Of a stretch of 64,000 bases of DNA, positions 18,885-27,665 are shown in pieces. The notes under the pieces are model-generated. The model was not told the origin of the DNA, did no database searches, and worked only from the letters and a program-made list of their open reading frames with translations. The number at the start of each line of letters is the position of its first letter. Within the stretch, counting starts at the first letter, position 1. The translations under genes and the position numbers were made by a program. The DNA lies in assembly GCF_006539505.1 (NCBI RefSeq), contig NZ_BJND01000045.1, forward strand, positions 23,047 to 87,046, written 5' to 3'. This stretch comes from Streptomyces spinoverrucosus (lineage in GTDB: Bacteria > Actinomycetota > Actinomycetes > Streptomycetales > Streptomycetaceae).

Positions 18885-19938
18885 AGTCTATCGGCACGGA
18901 CCGTTCCGACCGGGCCGAGCGAGCCGCGACGTCCATGACGACCGCTTGGGCGTGGTCCTCGATGTACTGCCGCAGTACCGATGCGAAGCTCGGGTCGGGC
19001 TCCAGCCCCAGCGCCGCGGCGCGCGCGTTGTCGAAGACCGCGGGCCACGAGCCGACGATCGCCTCGACTCCGGGATCGGGCCTGACCGTCACGAGGTCGG
19101 CCACGGCGTCGCCGGCCACCCGCCGCAGCGTGGCCAGCATCTCGGCGACCGAGACGGTCAGCGCGGGGAGGTTGACCGGGATGCCACCGTCCAGCCGACC
19201 CGGCCCGGCTCCGCGTGCCACCTCGGCGACGCGGAGGATGCCCTCCACCGTGCGCCGCGGCGAGGCCAGGGCCACCCGCAGGTCGGGGTCGACCGGGCAG
19301 GTGGCCGGGAGGCCGGAGAGGGGCTCGCGGATGATGCCGGACAGAAAGCCGGAGGCGGCGGCGTTCGGCTTGCCCGGGCGCACCGCCACGGTCATCAGAC
19401 GGGCGACACGTCCGTCGACGAAACCGCGGCGGGTGTAGTCGGCGATGAGCTGCTCGCAGACGAGTTTCTGGGTGCCGTAGCTCGACCGTGGTGTGGGCAG
19501 GGTCGACTCGCTGACGACCTGCGGCAGCGGCAGCATCGGGTCGGAACCGTAGACCGCGACGCTGCTGGAGAACACCACCCGCACCACAGGCCCGCCCGCG
19601 GCCGACTGCGTCCGGGCGGCTTCGAGCAGAGCCCGGGTGGTGTCCAGATTGGCGCTCATGCCGAGGTCGAAGTCGGCCTCGCACTCGGCCGAGACTGCGG
19701 AGGCGAGGTGGATCAGTACATCCACCGGCTTGGCGAACACGTCGTCGAGACTGTCGTTGAGGTCGCCCGGTACGACGTCCACGAGGGGATCGTCCGCCTC
19801 CGGCGACTGGGCGGGGACGAAGCGGTCGGCGAGCACGAGGCGGTCGATCGGCGCGCCCCGGAATGTCCGGGCCTCCAGCAGTGCGGCGGCAAGCTGCCGC
19901 CCCAGAAAGCCGAAGCCGCCCGTGATGACGATCCTCAT
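18883..19938 (-). CDS. denD: D-erythronate dehydrogenase (SDR family)
   Basis: The 351-residue extended SDR protein begins MRIVITGGFGFLGRQLAAAL with the NAD-binding GGFGFLG motif. Ser is in FSSSVAVYGSD and the catalytic Tyr/Lys in SSYGTQKLVCEQL. In the pathway worked out for DUF1537 kinases it oxidises D-erythronate at C2 to 2-oxo-tetronate. The isomerase, kinase, aldolase and threonate dehydrogenase genes are all in this operon, which makes the assignment firm. It overlaps otnI by four bases (ATGA), indicating translational coupling. Confidence 0.88.
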   Translation of the reverse strand: MRIVITGGFGFLGRQLAAALLEARTFRGAPIDRLVLADRFVPAQSPEADDPLVDVVPGDLNDSLDDVFAKPVDVLIHLASAVSAECEADFDLGMSANLDTTRALLEAARTQSAAGGPVVRVVFSSSVAVYGSDPMLPLPQVVSESTLPTPRSSYGTQKLVCEQLIADYTRRGFVDGRVARLMTVAVRPGKPNAAASGFLSGIIREPLSGLPATCPVDPDLRVALASPRRTVEGILRVAEVARGAGPGRLDGGIPVNLPALTVSVAEMLATLRRVAGDAVADLVTVRPDPGVEAIVGSWPAVFDNARAAALGLEPDPSFASVLRQYIEDHAQAVVMDVAARSARSERSVPID

Positions 19939-20747
19939 ACCTGGTCCCTTCGGTTGCTTCGGTAGTCGTTCAGCCAGCCGAGCCCCTCGCTCGTGCCGGC
20001 CTCGGGGATGTACTCGCAACCGATCCACCCGTCGAAGCCCAGCTCGTCGACGACGTCGAACAGGTGGTGGATGTCGAGTTCCCCGCGGTCGGGTTCGTGG
20101 CGGTCGGGCACGCCGGCGATCTGCAGATGACCCACCCGGCCGGTCGGCACGTCACGGCGCAGCGTCGTGGTGAGGTCGCCCTCGACGATCTGACAGTGGT
20201 AGAGGTCGAGCTGCACCTTCAGATTCGGGGCCCCCACCTCCTGGACCACGCTGTGCGCCTCGCCCTGCGTGGTCAGGAAGTATCCGGGCATGTCGCGGCC
20301 GTTGATCGGTTCGATCAGGATGTCGATGCCGGCCTCGGCCGCCCGTGCCGCCGCCCAGGCGAGGTTGGCCTGGTAGGTGTCCCGGTGCTTGGCCCGCTCC
20401 CCCGCGGTCGCGTCCGGCCGTACGAGCCCGGCCATCACATGCAGCCGGAGGCAGCCCAGCGCGGCGGCGTACTCCAGCGCCCGGTCGATCCCGGAGCGCA
20501 GCTCCGCCTCACGTCCGGGCAGTGCCGCCATGCCGCGCTCTCCGTAGTCCCAGTCTCCGGGAGGCGCGTTGAACAGCACCTGCCGCAGGCCGTGATCGTC
20601 GAGCCGACGGCGCAACTCGGCGGCGTCGAAGGCGTAGGGGAAGAGGTACTCGACGGCCTCGAAGCCGTCCGCCGAGGCCGCGGCGAAGCGGTCGAGGAAG
20701 TCGTGTTCGGTGTACATCATGGACAGGTTCGCGGCGAACCTCGGCAT
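19935..20747 (-). CDS. otnI: 2-oxo-tetronate isomerase (hydroxypyruvate-isomerase-like TIM barrel)
   Basis: The 270-residue TIM-barrel protein begins MPRFAANLSMMYTEHDFLDR. It contains the metal/catalytic Glu in ILIEPINGRDMPGYF, the metal site KVQLDLYHCQIVEGD and a late Glu in WIGCEYIPEAGTSEGLGW, all typical of hydroxypyruvate isomerase-like enzymes. In acid-sugar operons this enzyme (OtnI) converts 2-oxo-tetronate to 3-oxo-tetronate for the kinase. Its start lies 36 bases downstream of the permease stop and its end overlaps denD. Confidence 0.87.
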   Translation of the reverse strand: MPRFAANLSMMYTEHDFLDRFAAASADGFEAVEYLFPYAFDAAELRRRLDDHGLRQVLFNAPPGDWDYGERGMAALPGREAELRSGIDRALEYAAALGCLRLHVMAGLVRPDATAGERAKHRDTYQANLAWAAARAAEAGIDILIEPINGRDMPGYFLTTQGEAHSVVQEVGAPNLKVQLDLYHCQIVEGDLTTTLRRDVPTGRVGHLQIAGVPDRHEPDRGELDIHHLFDVVDELGFDGWIGCEYIPEAGTSEGLGWLNDYRSNRRDQV

Positions 20748-20783
20748 GTCGGCTCTCCTCAGTGAGGACCCTCAGGGGGTCCG

Positions 20784-22091
20784 TCAGCGGTTGACGGTCT
20801 GCTTGTCGGTGGTGAGCACGGCGGCGGCACCGAGGACGAGGCTGAGGGCGAGGACGTACATCGGCAGTGACGTCGAGCCGGTCGAATCCTTCAGCGCGCC
20901 GATCATGTACGGGCTGACGAAGCCCGCGAGGTTGCCCACCGAGTTGATCGCGGCGAGGCCGACCGCGGCAGCCGTGCCGCCCAGGAACGCGGTCGGGAGT
21001 GACCAGAACAGCGGCGCGCAGGTCAGCACCCCGGCGGCGGCGCAGGACAGGGCCAGGAGCGACAGTGCGGTCGAGCCGGACCAGCCGGCGGCCAGCGAGA
21101 ATCCGACGGCGCCCATGAGAGACGGTACGACCAGGTGCCAGCGGCGTTCGCGGCGCCTGTCCGCCGAGCGGCCGAACAGGTTCATCGCCACCAGGGCGGC
21201 CAGATACGGCACCGCGCTGAGCACGCCGATCGCGAGCGGCCCCTCAATGCCGGTGGACTCGACGAACGTGGGCATCCAGAAGGTCAGCGCGTACTGGCCC
21301 ATCACGAAGCAGAAGTAGATGAGGCACATCAGCCACACCTTGGGCTCGCGGAACGCGTCCCAGACCCTGCCGTGCACCGTCTGGTGCGCGGAGTCCTCGG
21401 CGATCGCCCGCTCGACGACGGCCTTCTCCTCGTCGCTGAGCCACTTCGCGCTGCGCACACCGTCGTCGAGGTAGAACAGCGTGGCCACGCCGATGAGGAC
21501 CGCGGGGATCGCCTCGAGCAGGAACATCCACTGCCAGCCCTGCCAGCCGTTCACACCCTGGAAGCGGTCCATGATCCAGCCGGAGAGCGGGTTGCCGAAG
21601 ATCCCGGCCACCGGGATGGCCGACATGAACATCGCGATCACCCGGGCCCGGCGCTGCGAGGGGAACCAGTAGGTGCAGTACAGGATCACACCGGGGTAGA
21701 AGCCCGCCTCCGCGGCGCCGAGCAGGAAACGCATTACGTAGAAGGTGGCCTCGTTGGTGACGAACATGAACGACGCCGAGACCAGGCCCCAGCTGATCAT
21801 GATCCGGGCGATCCACCTGCGGGCCCCGACTCGCTGGAGCATCAGGTTCGACGGGACCTCGAAGAAGAAGTAGCCGATGAAGAACAGGCCGGCACCCAGA
21901 CCGTACGCCGCCTCGCTGAACCCGAGGTCGTCGGACATCTGCAGCTTGGCGAAGCCGACGTTGACCCGGTCCAGGTACGAGACGACGTAGCAGAGGATGA
22001 GAAAGGGGACGATGCGGCGGACGACCTTGCGGAAGACGGCGTTCTCTTGAGCGAGATCGGGGACGCCGGCCGCCGTGGTGGGCAGGGACAT
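20784..22091 (-). CDS. MFS permease of the anion:cation symporter (ACS) type, probable tetronate importer
   Basis: The 435-residue protein has about 12 membrane spans. ACS signatures include VVSYLDRVNVGFAKLQM at the first helix, FFFEVPSNLMLQRVGARRW after helix 2, and RFLLGAAEAGFYPGVILYC. ACS transporters import organic anions such as tartrate, galactarate and phthalate with protons. Its place between otnC and otnI suggests uptake of threonate or erythronate. A 64-base gap to otnC is the widest in the operon and may hold its own ribosome binding region. Confidence 0.88.
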   Translation of the reverse strand: MSLPTTAAGVPDLAQENAVFRKVVRRIVPFLILCYVVSYLDRVNVGFAKLQMSDDLGFSEAAYGLGAGLFFIGYFFFEVPSNLMLQRVGARRWIARIMISWGLVSASFMFVTNEATFYVMRFLLGAAEAGFYPGVILYCTYWFPSQRRARVIAMFMSAIPVAGIFGNPLSGWIMDRFQGVNGWQGWQWMFLLEAIPAVLIGVATLFYLDDGVRSAKWLSDEEKAVVERAIAEDSAHQTVHGRVWDAFREPKVWLMCLIYFCFVMGQYALTFWMPTFVESTGIEGPLAIGVLSAVPYLAALVAMNLFGRSADRRRERRWHLVVPSLMGAVGFSLAAGWSGSTALSLLALSCAAAGVLTCAPLFWSLPTAFLGGTAAAVGLAAINSVGNLAGFVSPYMIGALKDSTGSTSLPMYVLALSLVLGAAAVLTTDKQTVNR

Positions 22092-22155
22092 GAGCGGAAT
22101 CCTTCGTGCGGCTCAGGGGATTCTCCGACAGGGGCGGAGACAGGGGTGAAGCGGG

Positions 22156-22833
22156 TCACCACGCGGCGCCGAACACGGACCTCAGTTCGTCGACGGCGTG
22201 GGCGGGGAGCAGCTCGGGGCGACGGTCGGTCAGGAGCCACAGGCGAGCCGTCTCCTCGAGTTCTTCGAGGACGGCGAGGGCGGTGGACGCGTCGGGGCCC
22301 CAGACGACGGGGCCCAGTCGGTCGAGCAGCACAGCCCTGATCGGCGTGCCGTCGGCGGCGCGGTCGGCGATCCGGTCGGTCACCAGGTCGGCCACGCGCG
22401 GGTCGCCGGGCCGGTGGTAGGGGATGAGCGGGACGTGCCCGACCTTCATCACGTAGTACGGCGTGATGGGCGGGAGTACGTCGTCCGGGCTCCACACTCC
22501 GGCGAGCGTGAGTGCCACCAGGTGCGTGGAGTGGGTGTGGACGACGTACCGGGCCGTGGGGTCGGCCGCGTAGATCCGCCGGTGGAGCGTCAGGGTCTTG
22601 CTGGCGCGGTCGCCGGCTGTCTGCTCGCCCCGCGCGTCGACCAGGGCGAGGCGATCGGGTTCGAGGAAGCCGAGAGCGGCGTCCGTGGGCGTGATCAGGT
22701 GGCTGTCGCCGACCTTGGCGCTGATGTTGCCGGCGCTGGCGTGGACGTAGCCCCGGGCGAACAGGCTGGTGCCCATGCGGACGATCTCGTGGCGGGCGTG
22801 CTCGACGGCGGTGGCGTCCGGGCGGTCGGTCAT
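22156..22833 (-). CDS. otnC: 3-oxo-tetronate 4-phosphate decarboxylase (class II aldolase fold)
   Basis: The 225-residue protein begins MTDRPDATAVEHARHEIVRM. It shows class II aldolase/adducin motifs: YVHASAGNISAKVGD, SKTLTLHRRIYA with the catalytic acidic residue replaced by the T/L pattern typical of OtnC-type members, and zinc histidines in VVHTHSTHLVALT and PLIPYHRPGD. In the pathway it decarboxylates 3-oxo-tetronate 4-phosphate to dihydroxyacetone phosphate, delivering the carbon to glycolysis. It overlaps otnK by ATGA. Confidence 0.87.
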   Translation of the reverse strand: MTDRPDATAVEHARHEIVRMGTSLFARGYVHASAGNISAKVGDSHLITPTDAALGFLEPDRLALVDARGEQTAGDRASKTLTLHRRIYAADPTARYVVHTHSTHLVALTLAGVWSPDDVLPPITPYYVMKVGHVPLIPYHRPGDPRVADLVTDRIADRAADGTPIRAVLLDRLGPVVWGPDASTALAVLEELEETARLWLLTDRRPELLPAHAVDELRSVFGAAW

Positions 22834-24110
22834 CGGGTCTCCTCGTCCAGGAGGGCGAACGAGGAGGTGAAGAAGTCGGGGCTCCCGAAGTTGCCGGACT
22901 TGAGCGTGATGTGGAGCGTGCTGCCGTCGGGAAGGGGCGCCGCGCACCAGGGCACGCCGGGGTCGATCTGGGGTCCGATCCGCAGCCCGGTCAGGCCGAG
23001 CGCCCGCACGACCGCCCCCGAGGTCTCGCCACCTGCGACGGCGAGGCGACGTACACCGCGTTCCACGAGGCCCGTCGCGACGCGGGCCAGGGTCCGCTCG
23101 ACAAGCTCACCGGCCTGAGCGGCCCCGAGCCGTCCCTGGACGGTACGTACGGCCTCCGGTTCCTCGGTGGAGTAGACGAGGACCGGCCCGTCGGCCAGGT
23201 GGGCCTCGGCGAAGGCGAGGGCTTGGCCGGCCACGTCCTCGCCTGCCGCGATCCGCAGGGGATCCAGGCTGAAGGCGGGCCGTCCGCTGCGCAGGAATTC
23301 GAGCACCTGCCGGTTGGTGGCAGCGGACACCGATCCCGATACGACGGCCGCGTGACCGCCGGCCGGCGGAAGCTGCGCCGCGGCACGGGACGGCTTGAAC
23401 CCCCAGTTCGCGGGCAGGCCGATCGCCAGGCCCGAACCCGCGGTCACCAGGGGCATCCCCCGGACCGCCGCGCCCAGCCGCACGAGGTCGTCGTTGGACA
23501 CGGCGTCGACGACGGCGACCGCGACATCCTCCTGGCGCAGGGCGTCGGAACGGCCCCGGATCGCTTCGGCGCCTTCGGCGACCACGGTGTGATCGATGAG
23601 CCCGACCGCCCGCGTGGTCTGCGCCGCGAGCACGGAGACCAGATTGGAGTCGGTCATCGGCGTGAGCGGATGATGGCGCATGCCGCTCTCGCTGAGCAGT
23701 ACGTCGCCGACGAAGAGATGCCCCTTGAACACCGTGCGCCCGTTGTCGGGGAGCGCGGGTGTCGCGATGGTGAAGTCGGTGCCCAGCGCGTCCATCAGGG
23801 CTTCGGTGACCGGTCCGATGTTGCCGGCGGGCGTGGAGTCGAAGGTGGAGCAGTACTTGAAGTAGATCTGCTCGGCCCCCGCCGACCGCAGCCACTGAAG
23901 CGCCCGAAGCGAGGCGTCCACCGCGTCGGCGGCAGGGACGGTCCGCGACTTGAGTGCGATGACCACGGCGTCCGCGTCCACCGCCTCCTCGGGACCGGCC
24001 GACGGTACGTCGATCAGCTGGACCACACGCATGCCCGCGCGCACCAGGTTGTTGGCGAGGTCGGTGGCGCCGGTGAAGTCGTCGGCGATACAGCCGAGTC
24101 GGATTCCCAT
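22830..24110 (-). CDS. otnK: 3-oxo-tetronate kinase (four-carbon acid sugar kinase, DUF1537 family)
   Basis: The 426-residue protein begins MGIRLGCIADDFTGATDLAN, the hallmark of DUF1537 acid-sugar kinases. Substrate-site sequences follow (YFKYCSTFDSTPAGNIGPVT, PALPDNGRTVFKGHLFVGD) and the C-terminal nucleotide domain carries SGSVSAATNRQ, AVAGGETSGAVVRALG and KSGNFGSPDFF. It phosphorylates 3-oxo-tetronate at O4. It starts one base after the ltnD stop and overlaps otnC, so it sits in the middle of the polycistronic message. Confidence 0.9.
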   Translation of the reverse strand: MGIRLGCIADDFTGATDLANNLVRAGMRVVQLIDVPSAGPEEAVDADAVVIALKSRTVPAADAVDASLRALQWLRSAGAEQIYFKYCSTFDSTPAGNIGPVTEALMDALGTDFTIATPALPDNGRTVFKGHLFVGDVLLSESGMRHHPLTPMTDSNLVSVLAAQTTRAVGLIDHTVVAEGAEAIRGRSDALRQEDVAVAVVDAVSNDDLVRLGAAVRGMPLVTAGSGLAIGLPANWGFKPSRAAAQLPPAGGHAAVVSGSVSAATNRQVLEFLRSGRPAFSLDPLRIAAGEDVAGQALAFAEAHLADGPVLVYSTEEPEAVRTVQGRLGAAQAGELVERTLARVATGLVERGVRRLAVAGGETSGAVVRALGLTGLRIGPQIDPGVPWCAAPLPDGSTLHITLKSGNFGSPDFFTSSFALLDEETR

Positions 24111-24111
24111 G

Positions 24112-25029
24112 TCAGCCCTCCACCGGCTCGGGCAGGTCGACGCCCGGGAAGATCTTGATGACCGCGCTGTCGTCCTGCGCCCCCAGGCCCGAGGCCGACG
24201 CCTGGAGGAACATCTGGTGCGCGGTGGCGGCGAGGGGCAGCGGGAAGCGCTCCGGCCGAGCGGCGTCGAGCACCAGGCCCAGGTCCTTGACGAAGATGTC
24301 CACCGCGGACAGCGGGGTGTAGTCACCGGCGAGCACATGCGCCATGCGGTTCTCGAACATCCAGGAGTTGCCGGCGCTGTGCGTGATGACCTCGTAGAGC
24401 GCCTCCGCCGGAACGCCGGCCTTGATGCCCAGAGCCATCGCCTCGGCCGCGGCGGCGATGTGCACGCCCGCGAGCAGCTGGTTCACGATCTTGACCTTGG
24501 AGCCGAGTCCTGCCTGCTCGCCGAGACGGTAGACGGTACTGCTCATCGCCTCGAGCACCGGGTCGGCGACCGCGTACGCCGCGGCGGAGCCCGATGTCAT
24601 CATGGTCAGCTCGCCGGTCGCGGCCCGCGCGGCGCCGCCGGAGATGGGCGCGTCCAGGTACAGCACGCCGTGCTCGGCCAGGCGCCCTTCGAGCTCGGCG
24701 GACCAGCCGGGATCGACGGTGGAGCACATCACGAAGACGGCTCCGGGACGCAGCCGCTCCGCCACACCGTCGGCGCCGTACAGCACCGCCTCGACCTGGT
24801 CCGCGTTGACCACCACCCCGACCAGCACATCCACTGTGGCCGCCAGCTCGCCGGGCGAGGCGAACGCCGTCCCACCGTCACGGGCGAAGTCCGCGGCCAC
24901 CTCCGGACGCAGATCGTGAACCCCCACGTCGTAGCCCGCTCCGCGCAGGCTGCCCGCCATGCCGAGCCCCATGGCCCCGAGCCCCACTACACCCACGCGC
25001 GGCTGCGTCGGCCTGTCCTGGTCGTTCAT
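24112..25029 (-). CDS. ltnD: L-threonate dehydrogenase (beta-hydroxyacid dehydrogenase family)
   Basis: The 305-residue protein has the Rossmann motif GVVGLGAMGLGMAGSLRGAG, the substrate motif DAPISGGAARAATGELT, and the catalytic lysine in GLGSKVKIVNQLLAGVH, all typical of 3-hydroxyisobutyrate-dehydrogenase-type enzymes. LtnD oxidises L-threonate to 2-oxo-tetronate. The start at 25029 has GAGGA about 7 bases upstream; an ATG two codons earlier is an alternative. It is the promoter-proximal gene. With denD also present, the operon should handle both L-threonate and D-erythronate. Confidence 0.88.
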   Translation of the reverse strand: MNDQDRPTQPRVGVVGLGAMGLGMAGSLRGAGYDVGVHDLRPEVAADFARDGGTAFASPGELAATVDVLVGVVVNADQVEAVLYGADGVAERLRPGAVFVMCSTVDPGWSAELEGRLAEHGVLYLDAPISGGAARAATGELTMMTSGSAAAYAVADPVLEAMSSTVYRLGEQAGLGSKVKIVNQLLAGVHIAAAAEAMALGIKAGVPAEALYEVITHSAGNSWMFENRMAHVLAGDYTPLSAVDIFVKDLGLVLDAARPERFPLPLAATAHQMFLQASASGLGAQDDSAVIKIFPGVDLPEPVEG

Positions 25030-26018
25030 GCCCATCCTCGTCCTGCTGCGCCGGGCAGGGCTGCGGCCCCATGACCTGAGGCCAACGGATATGGGCCTGT
25101 GAGGTACGTCACATGAGAGGCTGTCGGACGGTGGGCGCACCGCAGGCGGGCAACTCGTGGCGCCGACGGTGATTTGGGACGCGCAGCGGCATCCATGGCG
25201 GCGGCGGCGTGAAGGTCGTGGCCGACCACGTCGCCGATGACGACCGCCACCGCGCCGTCGGGCAGCAGGATGGCGTCGTACCAGTCGCCGCCCAAATGGT
25301 GGGGTTCGGCGGCGGGCTGGTAGATGGCGGCGGCGCCGAAGGGCCGCATGTCGGGCAGCGTCGGCAGCAAACGCCGCTGGAACTGTTCGGATCCGGCACG
25401 AACCTGTTCGAGGAGGCGGACGTTTTCGATCGCGATGCCGGCGGCACTGGCGAGGGCGACGACGATGTTCTCGTCGTGGAGGTCGAAGGGTCGTCCGTCG
25501 CGTCGCTCGGAGAGGTAGAGGTCGCCGTAGATCTCGCCGCGGACGCTGACGGCGACGCCGAGCAGCGTGCGCAGGCGTGGGTGGCCGGGCGGGAACCCGG
25601 CGGAGGCCGGGTGGGAGGGGATGTCGTCGGCCCGCAGAGGTTCGGGGTGGCGGATCAGGTGTCCGAGCACGCCCAGGCCGCGAGGAAACCCCACCTCGGC
25701 CAGGGCCGCGCGTTCCTGCTCGGAGAGACCGGCGGCGACGAACTGCTTCAAATACTCGCCGGACTCGTCGAGAACTCCCAGTGCCCCGTAGCGGGCGCCG
25801 ACCAGGTCCATGGCGGTGGTCACGATGCGGTGCAGCACACCGGGCAACTCCACCTCCCGGGTGATGGCCACCACCGCGTCCAACAGGCTCTGAATCCGGT
25901 CCTTGGCGGTGGCCAGGGCGCGCAGCTGCTCGTCGATCCGGCCCAGCTCGACGTCCAGACGCGCCAGCAGGTCAGGACGGCTCGGCTGCCTTGCCCCCTT
26001 GCCCTTGTCGCCCGCCAT
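25026..26018 (-). pseudogene. GAF-domain plus PP2C (SpoIIE) phosphatase, C-terminally truncated
   Basis: From an ATG at 26018 the frame encodes a short helical lead, a GAF domain (about 50-200: VELPGVLHRIVTTAMDLVGA, RGLGVLGHLIRHPEPLRADD, LGVAVSVRGEIYGDLYLSER) and the beginning of a PP2C phosphatase domain (PHHLGGDWYDAILLPDGAVA, VIGDVVGHDLHAAAAMD). Sense ends at about 25190. The remaining residues are random, overlap the ltnD start, and the other PP2C metal-binding aspartates are missing. Intact relatives dephosphorylate anti-sigma antagonists. Contrast the complete protein at 31023-33449. Confidence 0.75.
25098..25113. promoter_or_regulatory. Perfect Crp-type palindrome upstream of the threonate/erythronate operon
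   Basis: TGTGA, six bases, TCACA: the canonical Crp half-sites, 69-84 bases before the ltnD start. It also fits the GTG(N6)GNCAC pattern I recall for Streptomyces Crp (GTG AGGTAC G T CAC). A FadR-type operator with similar symmetry is another possibility. Confidence 0.5.
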
Positions 26019-26023
26019 CACGA

Positions 26024-26686
26024 TCACCTGGTGGTCCAGTACTCGTTCTCGGTGGCCTTCGGCCGGTGGGAGTCGGTACGGGTCCGGATCGGCGCGCCTT
26101 TGAAGGTGAGCCGGTCGGCGATCGCCGCGCACGGACGGGGGTCGGTGAAGGTCTGGGACAGCGGCTTGGCGCCCATTCCGGAGAGGCGTTCGTCCGCGTC
26201 CGCCTCGGCGAGCTCATTCATCAGGGCCGAGGTCGTGGTGTGGCGGACGGTCAGGCCGGCTTCGGCGACCCCTGCACCGATGCCGATCAGCACGTCCTCA
26301 GGACCACCTGACAGCGGGATCCTCGCCGGCAATACCCGCTCCTCGGTGGGCTCGGCGGTCTTGGTGGAGGTCATGCGCTCGTGCCCTTCGTCGTCACCGG
26401 CTGCAGCAGCCGGTCGTACTTGCTCATGTCCGGCAGCGCCGTGCGCACGTCCGGCGGCAGCTCCCACGCCCGCAGCGAGATCACCTTGGCGCCGGCCGCC
26501 CCATCTCCATAGGCGGTGTCACCTTTCTGTTCGTCGTGTTTCTGCTCGTCGTGCCCGCCGTCGACATCCGCCTCGTCACCGGCGGTGCGAGAGCAGCACG
26601 TCGATCAGCATCCGAGTACCCTCCCGCTCCCCCGCCCTGTCCTTGGCCGCCAAGCAGAACGCCTCGTACGTCTTGGTGAACACTCC
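26024..26686 (-). mobile_element. IS21-family element remnant (istA tail and gutted istB)
   Basis: The reverse strand reads TYEAFCLAAKDRAGEREGTR MLIDVLLSHR (istA C-terminal region, 26576-26686). A frame change follows, then VISLRAWELPPDVRTALPDM SKYDRLLQ ending at TGA 26373-26371, which overlaps the istB ATG at 26374 as ATGA, the usual istA/istB junction. The istB frame keeps GLTVRHTTTSALMNELAEAD and TFTDPRPCAAIADRLTFKGA. It has lost Walker A (SGGPEDVLIG instead of GxxGxGKT) and, by internal deletion, the Walker B region. No inverted ends were identified. Not able to transpose. Confidence 0.7.
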
Positions 26687-26829
26687 TGCGCACGGGCCTG
26701 CGCGAGCGCCGCGGCGGGGCGGGGCGGGGCGGGTCGGGGCTGGGCGGGGCAGCCTGGGGTGGCGGGCGATCACACAGCGCCTGTCGAAGATCCACACCTT
26801 GTTCGCCTTCACCATCGGCGTCCGGACGT

Positions 26830-27059
26830 GGACCCGCGCCGGAGGCCGGGGTGACGGCGCGAAGAACGAACTCCTCGGTGCTGTGCCCTTCGCGGGCGTC
26901 GAACAGGTACACCGCGCCCGGGCTGGTCGCGATGTGGTCCGCGGGGCCGGACGTGGTGGCGGCGCGTGTCCAGAGATTTCTGCCGGTCCGTGCGTCCAGG
27001 GCGCGGGCCGCCCGCCCAGTCCGAGTCCACCCCGCAACTGCTGACGGCTCCGTGAGCAT
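26830..27059 (-). pseudogene. PQQ-type beta-propeller protein fragment
   Basis: The frame from 27059 reads ARALDARTGRNLWTRAATTS, then HIATSPGAVYLFDAREGHST EEFVLRAV, one blade and a half of a PQQ-binding-like propeller (ALDARTGxxLW motif). Sequence before and after is unrelated; the frame then runs into the IS21 remnant. A leftover of an extracytoplasmic or kinase-fused propeller protein. Confidence 0.55.
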
Positions 27060-27107
27060 TGTGCTCAGGTATGTATGAGCTGCCTGCCACCGTGCCGGGC
27101 CGTGGGG

Positions 27108-27575
27108 TCAGCGCGCACTGCGGGCTGAGGCTCCGGGGCGGGTGAACGCCTGCCGGGGAGTGAGCGCGCCGTGGCCTCCTCGGCAAACGATCACGGCCTC
27201 GACAGATTCGCCGCAGTCGCGGTGGCCGACTTCCAGGGGCGGGCCCTCGGGGTCCGCGGTGTAGCGGTCTCCCCACTGTTTGAGGGCGATCATCGCGGGC
27301 CACAGGTCCCAGCCCTTGGGGGTGAGCCGATACTCGTGCCGGGTACGACTGCCGGGCTCGCGATACGGAACGGTCTCCAAGATCCCGGCGTTGACCAGCT
27401 TGCGCAGCCGATCCGCCAGCACCGCCTCGGACAGCCCCATGTGGCGGCGGAAGTCGTCGAAGCGCCGCACGCCATTCATGGCGTCGCGCAGCACCAGCAG
27501 CGACCACTTCTCGCCGACGAGTTCAAGGGTGCGCTGCACCGTGCAGTTTTCGGTACTGGTCTCCAGCCAGGTCAT
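27108..27575 (-). CDS. HxlR-family transcriptional regulator
   Basis: The 155-residue protein has the HxlR winged helix: a Cys near the N-terminus (TSTENCTVQRTLELVGEKWS), then LLVLRDAMNGVRRFDDFRRH, MGLSEAVLADRLRKLVNAGI and YRLTPKGWDLWPAMIALKQW. The conserved N-terminal Cys may be redox- or electrophile-sensing as in YodB/HypR relatives. The C-terminal tail has two more Cys (HRDCGESVEAVIVCRGGHG). It is divergent from the thioesterase gene, with a 90-base shared gap that probably holds its operator. Confidence 0.88.
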   Translation of the reverse strand: MTWLETSTENCTVQRTLELVGEKWSLLVLRDAMNGVRRFDDFRRHMGLSEAVLADRLRKLVNAGILETVPYREPGSRTRHEYRLTPKGWDLWPAMIALKQWGDRYTADPEGPPLEVGHRDCGESVEAVIVCRGGHGALTPRQAFTRPGASARSAR

Positions 27576-27665
27576 GTGCTCATCCTAGGCTGGCTTCGAC
27601 ATTGACAGCCAGATGTGCCACTGACTAGCTTCAGGTATCGAAGTCAGCCCGGGAGGGAACGCCCT

